Part shown: in pieces, positions 27,039-38,852 of the stretch
Layout of the letters: every line of letters starts with the position of its first letter
Numbering within the stretch: the stretch's first letter is position 1
Assembly: GCA_009781695.1 (NCBI GenBank)
Contig: WQVH01000001.1
Coordinates: 1-64,000 of the forward strand
Direction: 5' to 3'
DNA: 64,000 bases
Origin: Oscillospiraceae bacterium
GTDB lineage: Bacteria; Bacillota; Clostridia; Oscillospirales; Oscillospiraceae
Notes under the pieces: generated by a model
What the model was told of the DNA's origin: nothing
Seen by the model: only the letters and a program-made list of their open reading frames with translations
Database searches by the model: none
Made by a program: the position numbers and the translations under genes

Positions 27039-28868
27039 CTAGACCTTATTTCTCATTCTCATGCGCATATCATGCTTGAGTTCACGCTTGCGCAGGCGCA
27101 AGCTCAGCGGCGTAATTTCCAGAAGCTCGTCGTCAGCAAGAAACTCCAGAGCCTGCTCCATACTCATCACCACCGGCGTGATGAGCTTGAGTGCGTCATC
27201 GCTGCCGGAAGCCCTGAAGTTAGTCAGCTGTTTGCGCTTACAGACATTGATCACAATGTCTTCGTTTTTGGCATTTTGTCCGACGATTTGCCCTGCATAT
27301 ACCTGAGTGCCTGCACCGATAAACAAAATGCCGCGTTCTTGTGCGCTGTGTAAGCCATAAGTTACCGCTTCGCCCGATTCAAAAGCGACCATAGAGCCAT
27401 TGGTACGTCTGGTCACATCACCTTTGTACGGCGCATAGCCCTCTAACACCGAGGACATAATGCCCTCGCCGCGTGTATCAGTCAGAAATTCGCTTCGGTA
27501 ACCAAACAGCCCTCTTGAGGGTACAACGAATTCCAATCTCATCCGATTGCCTACAGGAGACATATGTCTCAGCTCTCCCTTGCGCTGTCCCATCTTGGCC
27601 ATTACAGGCCCTACAGACTCTTCCGGAACATCACAAATCAGACATTCCAGCGGCTCATGTCTGACAGCGTCGATTTCTTTATAGAGCACTCTGGGCGTGG
27701 ATACTTGGAACTCATAACCCTCGCGGCGCATGGTCTCCATCAGAATGGACAAATGCATTTCACCCCGACCGGATACATTCCAACTCTCGGTCGAATCCGT
27801 ATCCTCGACACGAAGCGATACATCTCTGAGCAGCTCACTGTAAAGACGGTCTCTAATATTGCGGCTGGTGACAAACTTGCCCTCTCGTCCGGCAAAAGGA
27901 GAGTCATTGACAGAAAAAGTCATCTCGACCGTTGGATCTGAAATGCTGGCGAATGGCAGCGCCTCTACACATTCAGGAGCACAAACCGTGTCACCTATAT
28001 TGATGTTCTCAGTGCCTGAAAAGCAAACGATTTCCCCCGCATTGGCGCTTTCCACAGGGACGCGGCGCAAGTCTTCGATTTCGTATAGATTGACAATCTT
28101 GGACTTATATGCCTGCTTTTCATCAGCCTGATTACAAATGATCACCTCTTGCCCAACACGGACGACACCGCGTTCAATGCGTCCGATGCCGATACGTCCG
28201 ACATATTCATTATAGTCGATAGAACTCACCAGAAGCTGAGTCGGACCATCCACTGTGACATTGGGAGCCGGGATATAACTGAGGATCATATCAAATAATG
28301 GGATCAGATCACGACCTGCATCTTCGGGTGCAAGCGAAGCAGTACCGGCACGTCCGGAGCAAAACACAGTCGGAGAGTCGAGTTGTTCGTCGGTCGCATC
28401 TAAATCCATGAGTAGTTCAAGCACTTCGTCAACGACCTCATATATCCGTGCCTCAGGTTTGTCGATCTTGTTGACGACGACAATGACTTTATGTCCTAAT
28501 TCCAGAGCGCGGCTGAGTACGAATCGCGTTTGCGGCATGGGGCCTTCAACCGCATCGACCAGTAAAAGTACACCCGAGACCATCTTGAGTATGCGCTCGA
28601 CCTCGCCGGAAAAATCGGCGTGCCCCGGAGTATCGACAATATTTATTTTTGTGTCTTTATATCGAATGGCAGTGTTTTTTGCCAAAATGGTGATGCCGCG
28701 TTCACGTTCGAGATCGCCTGAATCCATGATTCTTTCGGCAACGTTTTGATTTTCTCGAAATGCCCCTGCTTGAGCCAGCATTTCATCAACCAGTGTAGTT
28801 TTCCCATGATCAACATGAGCAATGATCGCAATATTGCGCAAATCCAAAATAGTGTGCTCCTTTAGCAA
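27039..28868 (-). CDS. typA: Translational GTPase TypA/BipA
   Basis: IAIIAHVDHGKTTLVDEML, GITILAKNTAIRY, IVDTPGHADFSGEVERIL, VVNKIDKP; BipA-specific C-terminal region. Confidence 0.96.
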   Translation of the reverse strand: MLKEHTILDLRNIAIIAHVDHGKTTLVDEMLAQAGAFRENQNVAERIMDSGDLERERGITILAKNTAIRYKDTKINIVDTPGHADFSGEVERILKMVSGVLLLVDAVEGPMPQTRFVLSRALELGHKVIVVVNKIDKPEARIYEVVDEVLELLMDLDATDEQLDSPTVFCSGRAGTASLAPEDAGRDLIPLFDMILSYIPAPNVTVDGPTQLLVSSIDYNEYVGRIGIGRIERGVVRVGQEVIICNQADEKQAYKSKIVNLYEIEDLRRVPVESANAGEIVCFSGTENINIGDTVCAPECVEALPFASISDPTVEMTFSVNDSPFAGREGKFVTSRNIRDRLYSELLRDVSLRVEDTDSTESWNVSGRGEMHLSILMETMRREGYEFQVSTPRVLYKEIDAVRHEPLECLICDVPEESVGPVMAKMGQRKGELRHMSPVGNRMRLEFVVPSRGLFGYRSEFLTDTRGEGIMSSVLEGYAPYKGDVTRRTNGSMVAFESGEAVTYGLHSAQERGILFIGAGTQVYAGQIVGQNAKNEDIVINVCKRKQLTNFRASGSDDALKLITPVVMSMEQALEFLADDELLEITPLSLRLRKRELKHDMRMRMRNKV

Positions 28869-28983
28869 ATGAAATAATATCAGTATATCCTATTTAGTGT
28901 GGTAAGCGCAAGCATCTTGTTGTTAAATAAAAGGCATCGTGCTAAAATAAGCAAAAATGAAAGTGAATAAGGGTCTTATTTAA

Positions 28984-29775
28984 ATGCAGTATGTTGTGTA
29001 CTTTCTGATCGCCATATCCGCAACGACAGTCGGTGCCATTGCCGGACTGAGCGGAGGAATCATCATCAGACCTGTTATGGACGTATTGGGAGATTTCAAT
29101 GCACAGACAATCAGTATACTTTCCTCAATCACTGTGCTCTCTATGTCTGTAGTTTCTGCCGGTAAGCAGATCATGCAAAAGGCAAAAATCAATTACCGCA
29201 TTGTGATGCCGCTTGCGCTGGGCGCTGCAATCGGCGGGATCTGCGGACAGCGGATTCTTGCAGCGGCGGTTAGTGGGATTGAAGTCGGCGGGGTTGTCAC
29301 GGTGATCCAAAATTCAGTGCTTTTGGTGCTGACGGTCTTGGTATTTATTTATATGAAAAACAGAACAAAAATAAAGAGCCGAGCACTATCCGGAATTCCT
29401 TTGTCTGCACTGGTGGGGCTGGGAATGGGGATGATTTCGGCATTTTTGGGTATTGGCGGCGGGCCTTTTAATGTGGCTTTGATGATTTTGTTGTTTTCGT
29501 TCGATATTAAGACGGCTGCGATATGCTCGATTGTCATTATTTTCTTTGCGCAATTTGCCAATGTGAGTCTCTTTACACTGACCACCGGATTTGGCGGAAT
29601 TGACTTGTCCGTGCTCCCGGCGATGGTGGTGGGTGCGATTGCCGGAGGATTTTTCGGAGCGGTGCTCAATAAAAAGCTCAGTGAAAGGGCAGTTGAGCGT
29701 TGCTACTTTGCACTGCTCATGGTCGTCATGGCAATCACATGCGCAAACATCGTCACGCACTTAAATTTAGTGTAG
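28984..29775 (+). CDS. TauE/SafE (TSUP) family membrane permease
   Basis: Polytopic; GLSGGIIIRPVMD and FLGIGGGPFNVALMI repeated half-motifs. Confidence 0.88.
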   Translation: MQYVVYFLIAISATTVGAIAGLSGGIIIRPVMDVLGDFNAQTISILSSITVLSMSVVSAGKQIMQKAKINYRIVMPLALGAAIGGICGQRILAAAVSGIEVGGVVTVIQNSVLLVLTVLVFIYMKNRTKIKSRALSGIPLSALVGLGMGMISAFLGIGGGPFNVALMILLFSFDIKTAAICSIVIIFFAQFANVSLFTLTTGFGGIDLSVLPAMVVGAIAGGFFGAVLNKKLSERAVERCYFALLMVVMAITCANIVTHLNLV

Positions 29776-29793
29776 CCGGAAAAACACGCTAAA

Positions 29794-30318
29794 CTAGCTT
29801 AATATTTGAGGGTTGGGAAAAAATTCGAAATATAATCTGCCAATGATATCATCTCTTGAAACAAAACTATTGTTCCAGTGCCGAGAATCATTTGACCTGT
29901 TGCGATTATCACCCATGACGAAGAAACTATCGCCCGGTACGACAAAAGGCCCATAACTTCCTCTCATATCTTCTGCCAGAAAAGGCTCATAAAGCGGAAC
30001 AGAAGCATCATTGATAAAGACCTCGCCATTGACGATCGTCACAGTTTCATAGGGCAAGCCGATGATACGCTTTACAAAAGGCACGGACACCGTGCCGTCC
30101 GGCGGCTCAAAAAGGATGATATCAAATCTGCCGGGATCCCGGAAAGTGTATGCGACCCTCAAGCCCATAACTCTGCTATTGGTCATGATGGTGCCTTCCA
30201 TTGACGAAGAAATGATTACCGCCGAGGCGATCAGCGTGTGATTAACAATAAGACCGATAATAATGGCGATGGCAAAAGTCTTAAGCCAATTGAATATACT
30301 ACTTCCCAATTTTTTCAT
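29794..30318 (-). CDS. lepB: Type I signal peptidase
   Basis: N-term TM, SSSMEGT (catalytic Ser), VPFVKRIIGLP (catalytic Lys), FFVMGDNRNRSNDSR. Confidence 0.92.
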   Translation of the reverse strand: MKKLGSSIFNWLKTFAIAIIIGLIVNHTLIASAVIISSSMEGTIMTNSRVMGLRVAYTFRDPGRFDIILFEPPDGTVSVPFVKRIIGLPYETVTIVNGEVFINDASVPLYEPFLAEDMRGSYGPFVVPGDSFFVMGDNRNRSNDSRHWNNSFVSRDDIIGRLYFEFFPNPQILS

Positions 30319-30423
30319 TTGACGATTTCCTCTCTGTGAGGCGCAGCATTCTTGATGCGCCGGGTGCAGTAGATATTATACACATATATGTATCAAAAGT
30401 GTACCCTTTTCGGATTATAAAAA

Positions 30424-30452
30424 TTGACTTTGACACGGCAATATGTTATATT
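30424..30452 (+). promoter_or_regulatory. Putative SigA promoter of katG
   Basis: TTGACT (30424-30429), 17-bp spacer, TATATT (30447-30452), upstream of GGAGGG RBS and ATG 30514. Confidence 0.6.
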
Positions 30453-30465
30453 TTCCTTATGTTAA

Positions 30466-32703
<2,238 letters not shown>

Positions 32704-32754
32704 TGAGATGATATAAAATCATCGAAACTTAAAGCATTATTATAATTAAGCGGA

Positions 32755-32799
32755 GCGGGTGCAGCGCAGGTTGAATATGCGTTGCACCTGCTATTTTTT
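32755..32799 (+). terminator. Rho-independent terminator downstream of katG
   Basis: GCGGGTGCAGCGC (32755-32767) / GCGTTGCACCTGC (32779-32791) followed by TATTTTTTT. Confidence 0.9.
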
Positions 32800-32998
32800 T
32801 ACCAGCTCACTCGTGAGGGCGTTGTCGGAGAAGCTGACCGAGGGAGTTATCTGTGCGTTAACGGCAAACCTTGTAGGGCGCGGCATCCTTGATGCGCCGC
32901 CAATTTGGTATCACACCACTCAAAAATGGACAAAATATAAATTGTGTAGAAAATTTATCAAAAAATATTGCAGAAAATGTCAAAGTTAAATATACTTT

Positions 32999-33469
32999 AT
33001 GCAAACCCAGCGAATAATTACTCGGTGGAGGAATGAGCCGGTGATCGAAAGCAAATTAAAGGTAACGACTACATTAAAGCAACTAATGATATTTATCCTC
33101 GTCTTTGCAATGATCTTACCCCTGACCACAGCATTCGCATATGAACAAGAAATAGTAGAACTACTTGAATATGTTGCACTACATGAACATGAAGAACTAC
33201 CCGAAATCGAGCCATACTACTTTAATCCTGCGATGATATCTCAAGTCGATGAACTACTCGCACGTTCACTCGATATGCAGATACCGGAAGCTCCGGCGTT
33301 GGATTTGTCGCAGCTTAATATAGTCACCAACGAACTGACGGAATTATCCCCCGATGCGCTGCGCGCACTGCAACAAGAGCAGGGTGTATATAGGGGACGT
33401 GACGCTCATCTTTCAAGTATAGGGTTTTGTGGGTATAGAGTCTGTGAAATTCAATCGACCCTCGGATAG
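32999..33469 (+). pseudogene. Exported protein remnant (N-terminal fragment, probably truncated)
   Basis: Signal-peptide-like hydrophobic segment (LKQLMIFILVFAMILPLTTAFA) and Glu-rich start, then abrupt end in low-similarity sequence; lies next to a truncated gene and repeats. Confidence 0.4.
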
Positions 33470-33523
33470 ATTTTATGGTATAATGCTGTTACTGAATTAA
33501 CCTAAATTGTCGGAGGGGATAGC

Positions 33524-34195
33524 ATGGCCAACGAGATCATTATCTATCGCTCAGAGGATGGGTTGACTAAAATTGAAACAAAACTGGAAAATGAGACGCT
33601 CTGGCTGACACAGGCGCAGCTTGCCGAACTTTACAGCACGACCAAGCAGAATGTTAGCCTGCATATCAGCAATATATTGAGTGATGGCGAGTTGGATACT
33701 TCAACTGTCAAGAAAATCTTGACAGTTCGAAAAGAGGGCAATCGTGAGGTTTCTCGTGAAATTGAACACTACAACCTCGACATGATCATTTCTCTCGGCT
33801 ACCGTATAAATTCCAAAACTGCTACGGCATTTCGGCAGTGGGCGACTGTACGTCTGCGAGAATATATCATAAAGGGCTTCACGATGGACGATGACCGCTT
33901 GAAGAAGCTCGGTGGCGGCGACTACTGGAAAGAGCTGCTTAATCGCATCCGCGATATTCGTTCATCAGAGAAGGTAATGTATCGCCAAGTTCTCGACCTT
34001 TTTGCGACCAGTTTGGACTACGATGCCAGTTCGGAAGAGAGTGTAAAGTTCTTTAAGATTGTGCAAAACAAACTTCACTATGCCGCTCATGGGCACACTG
34101 CTGCCGAGGTGGTTTATTATCGTGTTGACTCCGACAAGCCCTACCTCGGACTGACAACTTTTGCAGGCAACAAACTAATCAAAGTCGAGATATGA
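33524..34195 (+). CDS. RhuM-family protein, C-terminally truncated
   Basis: TKIETKLENETLWLTQAQLAELYSTTKQNVSLHISNIL...EREIEHYNLDMIISLGYRINSKTATAFRQWATVRLREYIIKGF-type RhuM core. The usual C-terminal continuation after AAEVVYYRVDSDKPYLGLTTF is missing. Confidence 0.8.
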   Translation: MANEIIIYRSEDGLTKIETKLENETLWLTQAQLAELYSTTKQNVSLHISNILSDGELDTSTVKKILTVRKEGNREVSREIEHYNLDMIISLGYRINSKTATAFRQWATVRLREYIIKGFTMDDDRLKKLGGGDYWKELLNRIRDIRSSEKVMYRQVLDLFATSLDYDASSEESVKFFKIVQNKLHYAAHGHTAAEVVYYRVDSDKPYLGLTTFAGNKLIKVEI

Positions 34196-34362
34196 TGCAA
34201 GTATATGTGCAATGAAAAATTCTCCCGATAACCTTTTACTAATGCATCTCGTTGCGCACGTAGTTGTAATTAGACTCAAATCTTGGAGGGGTTTTATCGT
34301 TTCTATAAGAATTATCACCAAATTCTCCATATGTGAAAGCGAATAGTGTACTCGATGCCGAA

Positions 34363-34408
34363 AGGGAGTGTATCAAAACGAAAAGTTTTGGTGCACTCCC
34401 TCTTTTGC
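34363..34408 (+). terminator. Long stem-loop, terminator-like
   Basis: AGGGAGTGTATCAAAAC (34363-34379) / GTTTTGGTGCACTCCCT (34385-34401), 17-bp stem with two wobble positions, loop GAAAA, followed by CTTTTG. Confidence 0.6.
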
Positions 34409-34814
34409 GAGAAATTCTGTCAGATGTCCCCAAAAACTCATTTGCGTAACAAAAAGGGTGAATCCCGAAGGTGATACGCGTGTCATAAAATCTAACCAGA
34501 GGCTTAAGCTGCAATTTATTTGAAACAATGTCTGGCAACCCCACTCCACCCTACAACGTATCCAAAAACATTGTAGGGTAGTCGCCGTTTAAAAAACATT
34601 ACCCCTAACCCCAAATTCAAAAAACACCCCATCGAAAAACTGCCGCCGAGTATAGTCAACGACACATACTATCTTATTGCGATGGTAGACTTTGCGCTGC
34701 TATTGTAGTATAATTCGCAACAGGGTTCTTTTTTTACTTATTGTAAACACGAGCTAAAATGAGTGGATTTTTCGACAACGAGTGTAACGAAAAAATATAT
34801 GGAGGAGTATATTT

Positions 34815-36056
34815 ATGGGATTTATAAGAGCATTTACAGGGGCATTGGGCGGAACCTTTGCAGACCAGTGGAAAGATTTTTTGCAGCCCAGAGCCGGGCT
34901 TACAGCTACAGCGGCAATCTTTGAGGCCGTTGCCCAGGGAACAAATGCAGGCCGCGGCGCCAATACAAAAGGGTCACAAAATATCATAACCAACGGAAGT
35001 AAAATAATCGTGCCGGAGGGTACTGCGCTAATCACCATAGAAAGCGGCGCGATAACAGGGCTCGTCGCAGAACCGGGCGGATTTATTTACACTTCGGATG
35101 ACCCTAATTCCAGATCATTTTTTTCAGGCGACGGCATTTTGGCGTCTACCATAAGCACTTCATGGGAGCGATTCAAATTCGGCGGACAGCCGGGGGCACA
35201 GCAACTTGCGTTTTATATCAATCTGAGAGAAATTCCCAACAACCGCTTTGGCACACAATCAGAAATCTATTGGGATGATGCGTTTTTAGGCACACAGGTG
35301 GGCGCAATCACCAGAGGTACATATACTTTAAAAATAGTTGACCCCATCATGTTTGTCAAAAATTTTGTACCTGCAAAATATTTGCAGCCTAATGCACCTC
35401 TGTTTGACTTTGCTGACATGGACAATGATGCCGGCACACAGCTCTTCAATGAAGTTGTCAGCAGTTTGTCTGCGGCATTTTCCGGCTATACCAATGATCC
35501 CTCTATGGGCAATCGCATGTCCAGAATCCAACAAGACCAAGTTGGTTTTGCACAATCTTTATCACAAGCTGTGGAAGAGGCGTATCAATGGAAAACCGCC
35601 AGAGGCCTTGAAATACAACGCGTTGCCATAAAGGCAGTTGAATATGACGCAGATACCAGAGCGCTGCTCAGCGATGTAAAAAGAGCGGATGCTCTGTCCG
35701 GAAATCGCGGCAACTCATTTATGCAACAGGCCGTGGCTCGCGGAATGCAAGCAGCGGGCGAAAACCCGAACGGCGGCGGTATGGGTATGGCCTTTATGGG
35801 CATGGGTGCCAATGCGGCGGGCTCAATGATGAGTGGAATGCAACAACAGCCCATGATGCACCAACAACCCATGCACCAGCAACAGCCCATGCATCAGCAG
35901 CCGATGCAACAACAGCCGATGCAGCCACAACAACCACCGCAAGATGATCCTATAGAAAAGCTCAAACAACTCAAAGGATTGGTTGATGCCGGAATATTAT
36001 CGCAAGAAGAGTTCGACAGCGCTAAGGCAAGAATCTTAGGGGGGCTCGGTATATGA
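34815..36056 (+). CDS. SPFH domain protein with C-terminal SHOCT-like motif
   Basis: IIVPEGTALITIESGAITGLVAEPGGFIYTSDDPNSRSFFSGDG...; C-term DPIEKLKQLKGLVDAGILSQEEFDSAKARIL; Gln/Met/Pro-rich linker. Confidence 0.85.
   Translation: MGFIRAFTGALGGTFADQWKDFLQPRAGLTATAAIFEAVAQGTNAGRGANTKGSQNIITNGSKIIVPEGTALITIESGAITGLVAEPGGFIYTSDDPNSRSFFSGDGILASTISTSWERFKFGGQPGAQQLAFYINLREIPNNRFGTQSEIYWDDAFLGTQVGAITRGTYTLKIVDPIMFVKNFVPAKYLQPNAPLFDFADMDNDAGTQLFNEVVSSLSAAFSGYTNDPSMGNRMSRIQQDQVGFAQSLSQAVEEAYQWKTARGLEIQRVAIKAVEYDADTRALLSDVKRADALSGNRGNSFMQQAVARGMQAAGENPNGGGMGMAFMGMGANAAGSMMSGMQQQPMMHQQPMHQQQPMHQQPMQQQPMQPQQPPQDDPIEKLKQLKGLVDAGILSQEEFDSAKARILGGLGI
35838..35940 (+). repeat. Gln/Met/Pro low-complexity repeat in SPFH gene
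   Basis: Repeated CAACAGCCCATG-like units encoding MQQQPMMHQQPMHQQQPMHQQPMQQQPM. Confidence 0.85.
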
Positions 36057-37459
36057 TGACGAGCAGTGACACTCCCGAAATCAAGGTTGTACAAACCAAT
36101 GCCGGAGCCACGGACGGGCAGAACAAGTGCCCTAAATGCGGAGCGACCGATATTGCGCTCAATATTGGCTCCTCCGTACTCAGGTGCAATTTTTGCCGTT
36201 TCGAGTTTGAAGCTGAGCGGGCGGTTGGGCTGGACACTGATTTAAGTAAATTAGAGGGTACGGTTGTCGGGTCGGGTGCAATGAATATCGCCGCCGATGC
36301 CGAAGATATCGTGACGCTCAAATGCAGCAGTTGCGGCGCCGAGGTGGTCATTGATACCAATGAAGCCGTGGGGGCTCGCTGCCACTGGTGTCGCAATACC
36401 CTTTCACTGGCAAAGCAAATCCCCAACGGCAGTATCCCCGACATGGTATTGCCCTTTAGTGTCAAAAAGGCCGATGCCCAAGCTGAAATCAACAATTTTG
36501 TTAAAAAGCGCCAGTTTTTTGCGCTTCCTGCTTTCAAAGAGGAGTTTTGCACAGAAAACATCATGGGTGTATATCTACCTTACATGGTTGTCGGTAAAAA
36601 TACACGCGCCAGTTTTTCCGGGCAAGGCGAGCGGCTGATTAGACAATATACCATAGGTTCAGAAAAAAGTCGAAGAACCGTTTACGACGCAGACTTATAT
36701 AATGTTGAGCGGCAATTTGATTTGGTCATTGATGGGCTTACGATCATATCCAGTTCCGACAAACTTGATCGCTCATCTGACAGGACCAACAACATCATCA
36801 ATGCCATAAAACCGTTTGACCACGAGAATTGCGTGAAATGGGATGCGAATTATCTTAAAGGGCTTTCATCTGAAAAACGCGATACGAACATTGAGGATTT
36901 AAGGCGTGATGTCGATGTTAAGGCCAAAGATATTGCCAGACACTGCGCCAACGAAACCATAGGTGAGTATGACCGCGGAGTTAAATGGTCGCACGAAAAA
37001 TTGGATGTCAAAGGGCAGCAATGGAAGGCCTCTTATTTGCCGATATGGCTCTACAGTTATCAGCAAAAAAGGAATAGCGGAAACGGTCTTCTGCATTACG
37101 TTGCCGTTAATGCGCGAAACAAAAAGACTATGGGCAGTGTGCCGATAAACAAACTCAAGCTGTTCTTGTTCTCGCTCATTGTGCAAATCGTCGGCACTAT
37201 CGCCGGATTTTTCATGACATTTAATCTTTTCGCTGCTTTTGATGAGGGCATTGTTGCCCTGGCACTTCTTTCATCGGGTTTCCTTTACTATTATTTCATC
37301 TACAAGAAATATCGCAATAAAAAAGCCCGGTTCAGGCATGAAAAAGACACCAAGACTACTGTGAGCGGGGTTGTGAAAAATGACAAGTTGGTCAAGCGGC
37401 TGACTCGTCTTAGTAATGCGAAAATGAGCGGTGCAAATAATTTAGATGTCAATTATTAG
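36053..37459 (+). CDS. Zinc-ribbon (TFIIB-like) membrane protein, partner of SPFH protein
   Basis: CPKCGATDIALNIGSSVLRCNFC and CSSCGAEVVIDTNEAVGARCHWC zinc ribbons; two C-terminal TM segments; overlaps the SPFH gene stop. Confidence 0.72.
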   Translation: MMTSSDTPEIKVVQTNAGATDGQNKCPKCGATDIALNIGSSVLRCNFCRFEFEAERAVGLDTDLSKLEGTVVGSGAMNIAADAEDIVTLKCSSCGAEVVIDTNEAVGARCHWCRNTLSLAKQIPNGSIPDMVLPFSVKKADAQAEINNFVKKRQFFALPAFKEEFCTENIMGVYLPYMVVGKNTRASFSGQGERLIRQYTIGSEKSRRTVYDADLYNVERQFDLVIDGLTIISSSDKLDRSSDRTNNIINAIKPFDHENCVKWDANYLKGLSSEKRDTNIEDLRRDVDVKAKDIARHCANETIGEYDRGVKWSHEKLDVKGQQWKASYLPIWLYSYQQKRNSGNGLLHYVAVNARNKKTMGSVPINKLKLFLFSLIVQIVGTIAGFFMTFNLFAAFDEGIVALALLSSGFLYYYFIYKKYRNKKARFRHEKDTKTTVSGVVKNDKLVKRLTRLSNAKMSGANNLDVNY

Positions 37460-37523
37460 CACTGAGCAAAAGCGTTAGACAAAGGTATCACCAATGTTTT
37501 CCAGAATGATACATGTGCTATAG

Positions 37524-37591
37524 GTAATTCACGAGTGATCCGTAGCACCTAAAAGCAAACCTTTAAGTGTTACGGATCACTCGTGAATTAC
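37524..37591. repeat. 25-bp near-perfect inverted repeat between convergent genes
   Basis: GTAATTCACGAGTGATCCGTAGCAC (37524-37548) / GTGTTACGGATCACTCGTGAATTAC (37567-37591), one G.U-compatible mismatch, 18-nt spacer. Confidence 0.9.
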
Positions 37592-37608
37592 AGAAGGAGA
37601 TGAGAGGA

Positions 37609-38835
37609 TTATGTATTTAATCCATTGACAAACCATTCATATCTTCTGATCGCATTAAAGAGTTCGGCATCGGCAGAATTTACCCTGATCTGTTGCAGCC
37701 GGACTTCGCTTTGCGCATTTTCAAGATCAATTCGTGCAATCATTCCGCGGCTGAATCTCCTCTGGGTTTCTTCAAGCGTTTGGTTGAGTACCTCTAATTG
37801 TTCTTCGGCGAGTTCTAATGTGACCAATCTGTCCCCTATAGCCCTGATCAAACTCTCTTGCCTTTGTGAGAGCGCTCTGACTTCGCTATCATATGTGTTG
37901 GTGGCAATCGCTTCTTGCCGCCTTGCATTTTCTCCGCTGAGCGCCGCATTTTCATCCCTGTCGATTCTGGCCAGATTGATTGCAGCATTACTTCCTCTGG
38001 CAGACCTCAAATCTCTCTCTCTGTCGCGTGAATCAAGAAAATCTCTGTCGGCTGCAGGCACCGCACCGAGCGAGATCGGTGCATTGGCATTTCTGCCGAG
38101 CATGATGTTGATCTGTCCTCTGAGATTTTCAAGCTCATTTTCCATGCTCACGATACCGGCTTCAAGTTGTGTGCGGGTATTTCTGAGGTTTTGTAAAGTG
38201 CGCGCTGTAACATGACCGACCGCATGGCGGCGCTCCATAATTCCAATATTGAGGTTGAGTGCAGTAAGATTTTCTCTGGTCTGCTCCAATTGGCGGGAAA
38301 GCGTATGATACCCCAGATACATGCTCTCGACACCCCAAATGATCTGTCTGTTCGCATTATTGATCTGCTGGATGCCGCGGCTCACCGTGTTGCGCACAGG
38401 ATCGGAGTGCATTTGTTCGATCTGCATAGACATCTGCATGATATCGCGTTCAATGGAAGCGACATCGTTCATCAGTGACATGATGATACCATCTCGTACA
38501 GGGTCGGGCCCATCAGAGGGGGTAGCCATGATTTGTGTAAGCACTGCACTTGTGTTTCTTTGCATGGCCAGAAGCGCGTTTTGTCCGGCAATCACCGTAT
38601 CGACCATCATGGGTGTTCCGATAAAGTCGGTCAGCCCCTGTTGCGTGATGGCATTGTTTCTGATTATAGGATTATTGCGTCTGACCTGTTGTTCGATATC
38701 CGCATGATTTAATCTGAGCATGGGTTGTGTGCGTGGTGGTGTGTCTTCAATGATGGCCGCAGCGCTTCCTGCAAAGGCAGTTGCGCCTGCGATAATCAAG
38801 CAGAGTGTTAATACAGTAGATATAATGCGTTTCAT
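37609..38835 (-). CDS. TolC-family-like exported coiled-coil protein
   Basis: Signal peptide; long helical repeats; C-term QTLEETQRRFSRGMIARIDLENAQSEVRLQQIRVNSADAELFNAIRRYEWFVNG typical of TolC family; encoded with RND and adaptor. Confidence 0.75.
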   Translation of the reverse strand: MKRIISTVLTLCLIIAGATAFAGSAAAIIEDTPPRTQPMLRLNHADIEQQVRRNNPIIRNNAITQQGLTDFIGTPMMVDTVIAGQNALLAMQRNTSAVLTQIMATPSDGPDPVRDGIIMSLMNDVASIERDIMQMSMQIEQMHSDPVRNTVSRGIQQINNANRQIIWGVESMYLGYHTLSRQLEQTRENLTALNLNIGIMERRHAVGHVTARTLQNLRNTRTQLEAGIVSMENELENLRGQINIMLGRNANAPISLGAVPAADRDFLDSRDRERDLRSARGSNAAINLARIDRDENAALSGENARRQEAIATNTYDSEVRALSQRQESLIRAIGDRLVTLELAEEQLEVLNQTLEETQRRFSRGMIARIDLENAQSEVRLQQIRVNSADAELFNAIRRYEWFVNGLNT

Positions 38836-38852
38836 TATTTTTCCTCCAGTTT

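Noticed and set aside
34239-34544. 101-aa minus-strand ORF in the decayed region
   Set aside because: Overlaps the stem-loop and has no recognisable domain or convincing RBS; cannot be supported as a gene.
32999-34800. Integrated prophage or intact transposon
   Set aside because: No integrase, transposase or terminal repeats with target duplication are visible; only remnants and palindromes.
36022-36564. 180-aa minus-strand ORF
   Set aside because: Antisense to the zinc-ribbon gene; shadow ORF composition.
37625-38215. 196-aa plus-strand ORF
   Set aside because: Antisense to the TolC-like gene; Ser/Leu-rich shadow ORF.
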